Below, piece by piece: positions 35,533 through 43,611 of a stretch of 61,402 bases of DNA. The DNA comes from Nostocales cyanobacterium LEGE 12452 (GTDB lineage Bacteria > Cyanobacteriota > Cyanobacteriia > Cyanobacteriales > Nostocaceae). The position numbers and the translations under genes were made by a program. A model generated the notes under the pieces. That model ran no database searches. It was not told the DNA's origin and worked only from the letters and a program-made list of their open reading frames with translations. The stretch's first letter is position 1; each line of letters starts with the position of its first letter. The stretch is from NCBI GenBank assembly GCA_015206945.1, contig JADEXV010000014.1, forward strand, positions 1-61,402, given 5' to 3'.

Positions 35533-38325
35533 ATGTCTGAGCTAAATAAATTAGAGTTTGTTGGTCGTGCAGAACATCTAAATCGAATTATTTCCCTTGT
35601 TCAGGAGTCTAATAAACTGCGTGTAGTTTTAGTAGAGGGTAGAGGTGGAATTGGCAAAACTTGGTTGCTTCATGCATTAAAATCCCGTTTAAACCAAGTT
35701 CAAATTGGCACAAGTGAAATTATTGATTGCGATATCCCTGTTTTTAATGATGCAGAAGATTTATACACTCAAATAGCCAAACAATTATATTACTATACAT
35801 ATAAAGAATGGTTGCTGCGATTACGACAACTGCGAGAAGATGAAAACCGCCTCAGTCAAATTGCATACGAACAAGAACGCAGACAACTTGAAAAGTTCTT
35901 GGTCGATGAAATTAATCGAAAATCCAGCCAGCAAAAATTAGTATTTCTAATTGATACGGTTGAGAAATTAGGACAAGCAGATGTCAGAGAGCAAGTTTGG
36001 GAGTGTATTGGCGATTTATGCCATCAACTAGAGAATGCCGTGTTTATTTTAGCAGGTCGTCCTACCATTGCTCATCAAATTCTAGAAAAATCATTCAAAG
36101 AAGAAGAATTAACTTATTTGGAATTAAATGAATTTACTCATGAGGACGTACAAACATACATTCGTTGCAAGGAGGAGCAGCTTCACTTTACTCTCGGACA
36201 AGAATTGGTTAAAAAGATCATAGTTCTTTCTGGTGGTAGCCCGATCATGATTGAATTTGGAGTAGAGTATGCTTATCGAGAAGTCATACCAGATTGGTTA
36301 GAGAGTGAAGATATAGAAACCATTCCCAGCCGGTTAGAAAAAACTGGTGGATTTGAAGCTGAGATGGTTCGGCATATTACGCAGCTTCGGACATCAATGG
36401 ATAGGTTAACTCTATTACTTTCACGTATCTACCCATTAGATAGCTTTGATATTGCTAATTTATTAGAACTATCTACAGAAGATGCTCAAAGATTATTTAT
36501 TGATGCACAAAGCTACTTTTTTATCAAACCAGTAATCGGTGGTTCTCAAATATCATTACATGATATTGTGCGAGACTTAGTTGAGAAATATGTATGGGCT
36601 GATATTGACCCCGATTTGGAATGGAGAAAACGAGATAGTCGGATTGCTGCCAAATATTTCGAGCAAAAAGATTACGATTTAGGCCCACAAAAAAGGATAT
36701 TGGAGGTTCAACGTTACTCTGATGATTCTCAGAAAGTTGCTAATATCGAGTTTATGATTGAAGAAGTTAAGCAACTGCGAGAATTCAATACTACGCGATG
36801 GCTCTGGAATGCTTTATATGCCGATCCGATAATCGGCTTTGAAACTTGGCACGAAGTTACTGATAGGATACGCCGCCAATCGAAAAAATTTGGTTTTGTA
36901 AATCAATTGTTGGCAATTGCCAAACAGTTTGAAACAGAAATAAATTCCGATCAAAAATTCAAACTGATTATTTTTGAATCAAAGATTGTTCACGCTCTTA
37001 AAGATAAGAGTACAAAAGAAAATGAACTAGTAAAGCTGGAGGGAATGCTATCTGCTCAATCTTCTAATTCTTCTCATCAAGCGGATATTTACAATGTCTT
37101 GGGAATGCTAAATACCAAGTTACACCTTTATGAAGAAGCTTTAAAATATCAGCAAGAGTGTTTATCCCTAGTGCAAGGCAAAAAGCTATCATACGCTATT
37201 CCTGCTGTAGCTAACCTAGTTGGTTATCTGCATCGACAACTCAACAACTTTCAGGAAGCTGAGAAATATTACAAACTAGGTTGGGAGGCTGCTATGGAAA
37301 TTGATACTCCTGACAAAGGCTTAACTCAAGTTATGGCTAGCATTCAGAATAATTTGGGATTTTTGTACGGACAACAAAAAGATTATGTAAAGGCTGAACA
37401 ATGTTTTAAGGCTGCTATTGATATGTGGTCGAGTGTTGAGAGTGAACGCGAAATAGCCAACGCCGAAATTGCCTCTGCTACTATTTTGGTAGATAATGGT
37501 AATTATGTTAAAGCTCAACAACTACTTGAACGAGCGTTAAGTCGTTGTGACAATGAAGAAAACGATAATCAAATATTGTGTAGGGCATATTTTCAGTTAG
37601 GCTTAAATCAGTGGTTTAGTGCTGAGGTAGTAAATGAAGCTGTTTGGGATGTGACACAGGTGCAGTGGGATCTCAATGTCCTAAGTCTTGCTCAAAATGC
37701 TTTAGAAAAAAGCCTGAAACTGGCAGAGAAATATGGACTTGAAGAGGAATTACCTGGAATTTTGCACCAAATTGCTAGTGTCTATTGGCATCTTGGGTTT
37801 CAAACAGGCGATCGCACCCTACAAAGCCAAGCTTTAAAACTCAACGATCGCTCTTATCAGACTAGTTTAGAGTACAATGACATGCGGTATGCCATCGATA
37901 GCCTGGTAGGTAAAGCAGAGTTTGATTATTATGCAAAAGCCTACGAGCATATTTCCGATTATGCACAAGAACTTAGCGATCGCTTCCAATCATATCAAAA
38001 TATCCATACACTATACTTTGGCCGCATGTTACGCATAGAAGCTGATGTTGCATTTCAACAAGCTAACTACAATTTTGCTTTTAGTAAATATGCTCAAGGA
38101 ATACCCCAAATCTTTCAACATGGAGGTTTCGGCCCGTATTCGATTAAACATGAGCTAAATCTGCTCCAAAAGAAAATTGAACGATTGCCTATAGAACTTT
38201 CTAAAACCCTGATTCAGCAACTAAAATCTCAGTGGAAAGATCATAAAGCTCTCAAGGAATGGTGCGATCAACAAATGTTTTTGACTAGAATACGTGCCAC
38301 AAAACAGCCATCTTCTCATGCTTAG
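35533..38325 (+). CDS. STAND NTPase with TPR sensor region
   Basis: 930 residues. The NTPase domain has FVGR at 9-12, P-loop GRGGIGKT at 36-43, Walker B LVFLIDTVEKL at about 136-146, an arginine-finger-like strand AVFILAGRP and the GxP motif SGGSPIMIEFG. From about residue 490 on, helical TPR units run to about 860: YNVLGMLNTKLHLYEEALKY, LGFLYGQQKDYVKAEQCF, AYFQLGLNQWF. TAGGAG precedes the ATG. Such proteins sense a cue through the TPRs, exchange nucleotide and oligomerise. It has no nuclease or TIR effector of its own, so the upstream protease is the likely output. Its last codons overlap the radical SAM gene. Confidence 0.92.
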   Translation: MSELNKLEFVGRAEHLNRIISLVQESNKLRVVLVEGRGGIGKTWLLHALKSRLNQVQIGTSEIIDCDIPVFNDAEDLYTQIAKQLYYYTYKEWLLRLRQLREDENRLSQIAYEQERRQLEKFLVDEINRKSSQQKLVFLIDTVEKLGQADVREQVWECIGDLCHQLENAVFILAGRPTIAHQILEKSFKEEELTYLELNEFTHEDVQTYIRCKEEQLHFTLGQELVKKIIVLSGGSPIMIEFGVEYAYREVIPDWLESEDIETIPSRLEKTGGFEAEMVRHITQLRTSMDRLTLLLSRIYPLDSFDIANLLELSTEDAQRLFIDAQSYFFIKPVIGGSQISLHDIVRDLVEKYVWADIDPDLEWRKRDSRIAAKYFEQKDYDLGPQKRILEVQRYSDDSQKVANIEFMIEEVKQLREFNTTRWLWNALYADPIIGFETWHEVTDRIRRQSKKFGFVNQLLAIAKQFETEINSDQKFKLIIFESKIVHALKDKSTKENELVKLEGMLSAQSSNSSHQADIYNVLGMLNTKLHLYEEALKYQQECLSLVQGKKLSYAIPAVANLVGYLHRQLNNFQEAEKYYKLGWEAAMEIDTPDKGLTQVMASIQNNLGFLYGQQKDYVKAEQCFKAAIDMWSSVESEREIANAEIASATILVDNGNYVKAQQLLERALSRCDNEENDNQILCRAYFQLGLNQWFSAEVVNEAVWDVTQVQWDLNVLSLAQNALEKSLKLAEKYGLEEELPGILHQIASVYWHLGFQTGDRTLQSQALKLNDRSYQTSLEYNDMRYAIDSLVGKAEFDYYAKAYEHISDYAQELSDRFQSYQNIHTLYFGRMLRIEADVAFQQANYNFAFSKYAQGIPQIFQHGGFGPYSIKHELNLLQKKIERLPIELSKTLIQQLKSQWKDHKALKEWCDQQMFLTRIRATKQPSSHA

Positions 38326-39826
38326 TAAAAAAATTGATCGACCCCAAATTTTAGTTTCTCTTAATTCTACTTATGTACCAACAGGGCAATGCGACTGTGA
38401 TGGAGGGGATTGTGCCTGTGACTTCTCCCCTTTAACAGAATTAACCTCAGATTTTCGATTATCTTTGAGGATGTCAGAGACAGAGTTTGTGAGAGTTCCA
38501 AATTCGCAGATCGTGAATTTAAATGATACTTATTCTATCTGTTTTGGTACTTATCATCAAGTAGCAGTTCTGAATCAATCAGCGATATTTTTACTCAAAC
38601 AATTTACAAATCCTCATAAATTAAATGATATTGCAATAGAGCATCCTGAGATTGACCCAATAAATTTACAAGAAGCTATTCAGGAACTATATCAAGCACG
38701 TTTAATTGCACCCAATAATTATTCATCATTTAACTTAAATGAAATACCAGAAACTTTAACAGCATGGTTGCATATCACCGATCGCTGTAATTTAAGATGT
38801 GACTATTGCTATCTTCCGCACGAAGCAAAAGATATGTCAATTGATATAGGTAAAACAGCTATTGAATCTACATTTCGCTCTGCAACCTTAAATAATTACC
38901 GCCGCGTCAAACTGAAATATGCAGGAGGAGAGGCATTACTCTGCTCTCCTTTAATTAAGGATCTCCATTTGTACGCTCAATCCCTTAGCAAAAAAACAGA
39001 CATTATATTAGATGGAGTGGTTCTCAGTAATGGAACATTAATTACGCCTGAAATTATTGAGATGCTACAAATATTGAATCTACGTCTCATGATTTCACTA
39101 GATGGATTATCAAATTTCCACAATATCCAACGTTCTTATGCAAGCGGAAAGGGATCGTTTATAGATGTGGAACGAGGTATTAAGATTGCCTTGAAAAATG
39201 GTATTATTCCAGATATTTCTATTACAGTTAGTGGGCGAAATGCAGAAGGATTGCCCGATCTTCTGGAATGGATATTGGAATATAATCTGCCCTTTAGTTT
39301 AAATTTCTATCGAGAAAACGAACTGTCAGCTTCTTATGAAGACTTGCAACTAGAAGAATCTCGGTTAATTGAGGGAATGTTGGCAGCATTCAAAGTTATC
39401 GAATTGAAATTACCTAATCGAAGTTTGCTAGGTTCATTGATCGATCGTGCTAATTTAGCATCTCCTCATAAACGAACTTGTGGAGTTGGACAAAGCTATC
39501 TCGTATTTGATTACAAAGGGCAAATTGCTAAATGCCAAATGCAGCTACATAAAACTATATCTGCCTCTAAAACTCAAGATCCTTTAACTCTTGTGCGACA
39601 AGATAAAGTAGGTATTCAGAATTTGTCAGTTGAAGAAAAAGAAGGCTGTCGTACATGTGAGTGGAAATATTGGTGTACGGGTGGTTGTTCTCTAGCAACC
39701 TTTAAAGCTACAGGTCGTTACGATATTCAATCTCCAAATTGCAATATTTACAAAGCTCTCTATCCTGAAGCTCTCAGACTAGAAGGGTTACGATTAATCA
39801 AATATAGTTCCCCAACTAAGTCATAA
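38318..39826 (+). CDS. radical SAM/SPASM peptide-modifying enzyme with PqqD-like domain
   Basis: 502 residues from the ATG at 38318, which overlaps the preceding stop by 8 bases (ATGcttag); an upstream start at 38294 is possible. Residues 25-34 contain an unusual C-x-C-x4-C-x-C (GQCDCDGGDCACD). Residues 55-135 look like a PqqD-type recognition element (VNLNDTYSICFGTYHQVAVL to LYQARLIAP). The radical SAM core begins with C157xxxC161xxC164 (HITDRCNLRCDYCYL) and has the GGE motif KYAGGEALL. The C-terminal SPASM domain (about 385-470) carries CGVGQSYL, GQIAKCQMQ, CRTCEWKYWCTGGC and PNCNIYK for auxiliary [4Fe-4S] clusters. Enzymes of this class crosslink or otherwise modify ribosomal peptides. No short precursor gene is obvious nearby. 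Confidence 0.93.
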   Translation: MLSKKIDRPQILVSLNSTYVPTGQCDCDGGDCACDFSPLTELTSDFRLSLRMSETEFVRVPNSQIVNLNDTYSICFGTYHQVAVLNQSAIFLLKQFTNPHKLNDIAIEHPEIDPINLQEAIQELYQARLIAPNNYSSFNLNEIPETLTAWLHITDRCNLRCDYCYLPHEAKDMSIDIGKTAIESTFRSATLNNYRRVKLKYAGGEALLCSPLIKDLHLYAQSLSKKTDIILDGVVLSNGTLITPEIIEMLQILNLRLMISLDGLSNFHNIQRSYASGKGSFIDVERGIKIALKNGIIPDISITVSGRNAEGLPDLLEWILEYNLPFSLNFYRENELSASYEDLQLEESRLIEGMLAAFKVIELKLPNRSLLGSLIDRANLASPHKRTCGVGQSYLVFDYKGQIAKCQMQLHKTISASKTQDPLTLVRQDKVGIQNLSVEEKEGCRTCEWKYWCTGGCSLATFKATGRYDIQSPNCNIYKALYPEALRLEGLRLIKYSSPTKS

Positions 39827-39851
39827 CTAATTATACGGACATGATAAAATT

Positions 39852-40820
39852 TTAATTTTTCAAATTTTGATAGATATATAGCGAAGAGATTGTATTTAAA
39901 TCTACTTCTTTAGGCTCATCTTCATTCGCATTAGTATTTTTAAACAAAACTGTAAATGCACCAGCACCTAACCTATCTTGAGGAAATATCCGATAACAAG
40001 GCATCGTCGTTAAATGCGATTGATATTTGGCTAAACTACTAATTTCTATCGCTTTAAACTGGGGAAAGCGTTCCAGAAACCATTCACAAACTTGCTCATT
40101 TTCTTCGGGCGAATATGTGCAAGTCATATAAGCAAGATAGCCTTGTGGTGAAACAATTTTAGCGGAGTTAGCTATAATACGCTTTTGCCGATTTGCACTC
40201 TTGTTAATAGCAGTTGGGTGAAAACATCCGGGTGCTTTTTCACCTTTGGCAAGTAAAGATTGTCCAGTACACGGAGCATCTACTATGACTAGATTGCTAG
40301 AGCCGGGAAACATTTCGGCAAATATGCTCGAATCTCGATTAACCACCGCGCTAGGGCTAACCTGGCAACGCTTCAAATTAGAAATTAGCATTCCCAGACG
40401 TTTGCCAATTACTTCATTACTGATGAGTAATTCAGGTTTTAAAGCTCTCCAAGCGAAGATACTTTTACCTCCCGGTGCGGCACACATATCAAAAACTAAA
40501 CGCACTGACTCAGGAATAGCTAACAAAGTAGTAGCTGCAAACACCGAAGAAAAATCTAAACAATAGAAATATCCTTTTTCATGCAAGGGATGCTTACCAG
40601 GTTTTTCTCCCAGAGATAAGCGGTCTATAAATTGTGGTTGCCAAGCTGTTGGTGTTTCCACTGCCAAAGGCGCAATATCTGGCTTTTCTTGACACCAAAG
40701 AATACTAGGTGAAAAAGGTTGAGGATTCATTAAAGCCTCAATAAATTTTTCTTGCTCATCTAGATTAGCGAACAAACGCCGCGAGACTTTAAGTAATAAA
40801 TTAGAAGGTTTTTCCATCAA
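39852..40820 (-). CDS. RsmB/NOP family RNA (cytosine-C5) methyltransferase
   Basis: 322 residues. S-adenosylmethionine-dependent RNA m5C methyltransferase of the RsmB/NOP2/Sun group. Visible motifs: SAM-binding VFDMCAAPGGKSIF, IVDAPCTGQSLLAKG (motif IV Cys) and YMTCTYSPEENEQVCEWF (motif VI catalytic Cys). Both Cys expected for the covalent mechanism are there. It is shorter than RsmB itself and lacks the NusB-like N-terminal domain, so rRNA or tRNA may be the target. It is convergent with the radical SAM gene and divergent from the DUF2157 gene. Confidence 0.92.
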   Translation of the reverse strand: MMEKPSNLLLKVSRRLFANLDEQEKFIEALMNPQPFSPSILWCQEKPDIAPLAVETPTAWQPQFIDRLSLGEKPGKHPLHEKGYFYCLDFSSVFAATTLLAIPESVRLVFDMCAAPGGKSIFAWRALKPELLISNEVIGKRLGMLISNLKRCQVSPSAVVNRDSSIFAEMFPGSSNLVIVDAPCTGQSLLAKGEKAPGCFHPTAINKSANRQKRIIANSAKIVSPQGYLAYMTCTYSPEENEQVCEWFLERFPQFKAIEISSLAKYQSHLTTMPCYRIFPQDRLGAGAFTVLFKNTNANEDEPKEVDLNTISSLYIYQNLKN

Positions 40821-40980
40821 GATTATGAATTAGGAATTAATAGAAGTAAGTTGTATCTGAATCAAAATAAAACTGTTACACAAGAACAATGTAATTAAGG
40901 CTTTTGGCTTCATACTCAAAATATAATGACCGCCATTGGGAACGCAATGGCCAAGCTACCCCACTGCACCGGAGAAGGTC

Positions 40981-42399
40981 ATGTTTTTAGATAGTTTTCA
41001 GGACAAATTACGCAAACAAGCACAATTATGGAGGGATGAAGGATTAATTAGTTCTTCGCAGTATGAGCAGATAGCAGAACGTTATCAATTTAAAAACCTG
41101 GAAGCTGCTGCACGCGATCGCAATAAAGCGATCGCAATTGCTATCGGTAGCATCCTTTTATGCTTAGGCATAATTACCTTTGTATCAGGAAACTGGCAGG
41201 GAGGATCGCGAGAAGTCAAATTTATTCTGATGATGAGTTTGTTTTTTGCGATCGCCATCACTGGATTTTACAGTTGGAGGCCACCTGAAGGAAAGAAGCC
41301 AGAACGAAGCAAACGCCTACTGGGAGAAGGGTTGTTAATTTTAAGCGCCTTTATCTTCGGTGCAAATTTACTGCTGATGGCCCAGATGTTCAATATCATC
41401 GGTTCAGCTTCTCAACTGTTTCTCGCTTGGGGATTCGGTGTTGTAGTCATGGCCTTCAGTTTGTCCTTAAATTCTTTAGGAATTCTATCAATCGTCCTTG
41501 TGGAAATCGGCTACTGGACTGGACTAGAAGACTTATGGTACGCTTCAGGTGAGTTAACTTGGTCGCGGCTAGTAGTGCAACATCTGCCTTTGTTGGCATG
41601 GCTGGTATTTGTACCCTTAGCCTACTTCTGTCGATCCCGTTGGATTTTTGGTCTAGCAGCCTTTGTTTTTGCTAGTTCCTTACAAGCTAACCTTAATCCA
41701 CTGCCATTGCTAAATTATGCTGATATAGCCCCTTGGGTGGCATCTTTTGCTTTTGCACTGCCACCTGCATTATTCTGGAGTTATGATGATTTACTGTTTC
41801 CAACCATAAATTACAGATTGTTTCAATCTCTAGCCCGTAATTTAGCGTTGGTATGCTTCGGCATCGTCTTTTACGTTTTGTCTTTTCGTTGGGTCTGGGA
41901 ATCTCCAAATTATAGTTATAATCAGCCAACGAATTTGACAAACTTATTCGAGTCTCTGCCGATTATCGATTTGGGGATTCTCAGCGGCTTGGCGGTTTTA
42001 CAATGGTTGTTTCTACTGCGCCAAAGAAATAATCCTCCGCGTCGCGAAGTGATTTTCACAACTGCTGTCATTAGTACATTTCTTGTCTTTATTGCAATAG
42101 TACCTTTTTGGCATCAAACTATCAGCCGGATTGATGAACTTGGCATTTTTATTTTCAATGTACTTCTTGCAACATTAGCCTGGGGACTAATTCAAGAAGG
42201 ATTGAAATTAAGCAACAGAAGTTCCTTTTGGGGCGGTATGCTGTTAGTAACACTGCAAATTATCAGTCGCGTGCAGGAGTACGACACCGACTTACTTTTT
42301 AAGTCGCTAGTCTATGTCCTGTGCGGTTCTGCTTTAATTAGCGCTGGACTCTGGTTTGAACGCCGCCTACCTGGTGGTAGCTCTACAAGTAAAAAGTAG
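40981..42399 (+). CDS. DUF2157 multi-pass membrane protein
   Basis: 472 residues from the ATG at 40981, preceded by a good ribosome site (GGAGAAGG, 4 bases before the start); an upstream TTG is unlikely. The DUF2157 domain is at the N terminus (about 1-130: KLRKQAQLWRDEGLISSSQY, then IAIAIGSILLCLGIITFVSG). About a dozen TM helices follow. The family is of unknown function. Its partner, a GDYXXLXY protein, follows on the same strand about 200 bases later, an arrangement seen widely in bacteria, sometimes as a gene fusion. Confidence 0.88.
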   Translation: MFLDSFQDKLRKQAQLWRDEGLISSSQYEQIAERYQFKNLEAAARDRNKAIAIAIGSILLCLGIITFVSGNWQGGSREVKFILMMSLFFAIAITGFYSWRPPEGKKPERSKRLLGEGLLILSAFIFGANLLLMAQMFNIIGSASQLFLAWGFGVVVMAFSLSLNSLGILSIVLVEIGYWTGLEDLWYASGELTWSRLVVQHLPLLAWLVFVPLAYFCRSRWIFGLAAFVFASSLQANLNPLPLLNYADIAPWVASFAFALPPALFWSYDDLLFPTINYRLFQSLARNLALVCFGIVFYVLSFRWVWESPNYSYNQPTNLTNLFESLPIIDLGILSGLAVLQWLFLLRQRNNPPRREVIFTTAVISTFLVFIAIVPFWHQTISRIDELGIFIFNVLLATLAWGLIQEGLKLSNRSSFWGGMLLVTLQIISRVQEYDTDLLFKSLVYVLCGSALISAGLWFERRLPGGSSTSKK

Positions 42400-42411
42400 G
42401 GCAAAAGATGA

Positions 42412-42500
42412 AAGAATTCAGGAGTCAGAATTCAGGAGTCAGAATTCAGGAATTGAATAATTCCTAACTCCTAACTCTTAACTCCTAACTCTTAACTCCT
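42412..42500. repeat. low-complexity direct and inverted repeats (AGGAGTCAGAATTC / CCTAACTCCTAACT)
   Basis: Tandem copies of TCAGGAGTCAGAAT are followed by tandem CTCCTAACTCTTAA units, which are partly complementary, so the transcript can fold. It lies between the DUF2157 and GDYXXLXY genes and may set their relative expression, though no T-run terminator is visible. Confidence 0.65.
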
Positions 42501-42604
42501 AACTAAAAATCTCTGTGCGTCAAAGTTTTTAAAGTTTCTCTGCGTTAGTCCTAATCTCGTTACTTTTAACCTCTTCAAGACCTCTGCTTTTTAGGACTAC
42601 GCTC

Positions 42605-43315
42605 ATGACTAATACTTCTTCTGAATCTAAGAATAAACCCTTGTCTCCTGAAGCCGAATTTTCCAGTAAGGTGACTTTTCGGGATTACTTGATTGCTACT
42701 GAACAAAAATCGAATAAGCCCTTACCTTTTTGGCGGTTACTAGCTCCCCTGGCACTGCAAACAGGGCTAATTATGGCAGTACCAGCTCAAGCAGTTTATA
42801 CAGACGTAACAGGTAAGACGGTGATTTTGCAAACCGTACCTGTAGACCCTAACAATGTGTTAGAAGGTAACACCTTGGACTTAGATTACAACATATCCCG
42901 TACCTCAAATTTGAGCAGATTACCTGGTTGGCAAACATTAGTCAGCAAAGGTCGTGGAAGTGGCCGAAGATTACCTGAAGGAACCAATATCTACGTGACT
43001 TTGCAAGAGCAATTCTCTACTGGTCGCGGTGTTCCGAGAGCTTGGAGACCGTTACGAGTCAGTAGCGATCGCCCCAGAACTCTTAGAACCAACCAAGTAG
43101 CCTTAAAAGGTGTTTATCAGGATGGTTCTGTTAACTACGGCTTAGAAACGTATTACATCCCAGAAAACCAACGGCAGCAGATTCGGAACGACTTACAAGC
43201 CCAACGCACCCGCAGAGGACAAGTACCACCCATTGTGGTAAAGGCGAAAGTAGATCCCCAAGGTAAGGCAGTGCCAGTTAGTATGTGGGTGCGCGATCGC
43301 AACTATCGTTTTTAA
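42605..43315 (+). CDS. GDYXXLXY domain protein
   Basis: 236 residues. A cytoplasmic N terminus (about 1-42) and one TM helix (about 44-63, LLAPLALQTGLIMAVPAQAV) precede the GDYXXLXY domain, whose signature appears as LEGNTLDLDYNIS (Gly-Asn in place of Gly-Asp). The rest is beta-rich and basic (SKGRGSGRRLPEGTNIY, LQAQRTRRGQVPPIVVKAKV). The domain is thought to be extracytoplasmic. It is paired with the DUF2157 gene upstream. Function unknown. Confidence 0.9.
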   Translation: MTNTSSESKNKPLSPEAEFSSKVTFRDYLIATEQKSNKPLPFWRLLAPLALQTGLIMAVPAQAVYTDVTGKTVILQTVPVDPNNVLEGNTLDLDYNISRTSNLSRLPGWQTLVSKGRGSGRRLPEGTNIYVTLQEQFSTGRGVPRAWRPLRVSSDRPRTLRTNQVALKGVYQDGSVNYGLETYYIPENQRQQIRNDLQAQRTRRGQVPPIVVKAKVDPQGKAVPVSMWVRDRNYRF

Positions 43316-43370
43316 GCTGTTAGGCAAATAAAGAGTGCATGTTTACACTATGCCAGTTTTGTCTTTGAAG

Positions 43371-43412
43371 TTCTGAGCGCCGACTTCCGACGCTCAGAAT
43401 TTTCTGTTTTTT
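43371..43412 (+). terminator. rho-independent terminator
   Basis: TTCTGAGCG at 43371-43379 and CGCTCAGAA at 43391-43399 form a perfect 9-bp stem with an 11-base loop, followed by TTTTCTGTTTTTT. It ends the DUF2157/GDYXXLXY transcript. Confidence 0.85.
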
Positions 43413-43437
43413 ATTAGATATTCCGTGAAAAAGAATA

Positions 43438-43464
43438 TAGAGACGTAGTAATGCTACGTCTCTA
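43438..43464. repeat. 11-bp inverted repeat, TAGAGACGTAG
   Basis: TAGAGACGTAG and CTACGTCTCTA with a 5-base loop. A frequent dispersed hairpin type in Nostocales; a related half occurs near 26232-26260. Confidence 0.75.
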
Positions 43465-43611
43465 CAAAATTCTAGATAAAGCATATTTAATTTCACCAGA
43501 TGTCTTATATATCGCTTATATTTAGAATGAAATAGCCCTGGATTACAGCAGAGAGTCAAAATAGTATATTTATAGTAAGATTATCAGCAAGTTTTTATTT
43601 ACTGATAATAT

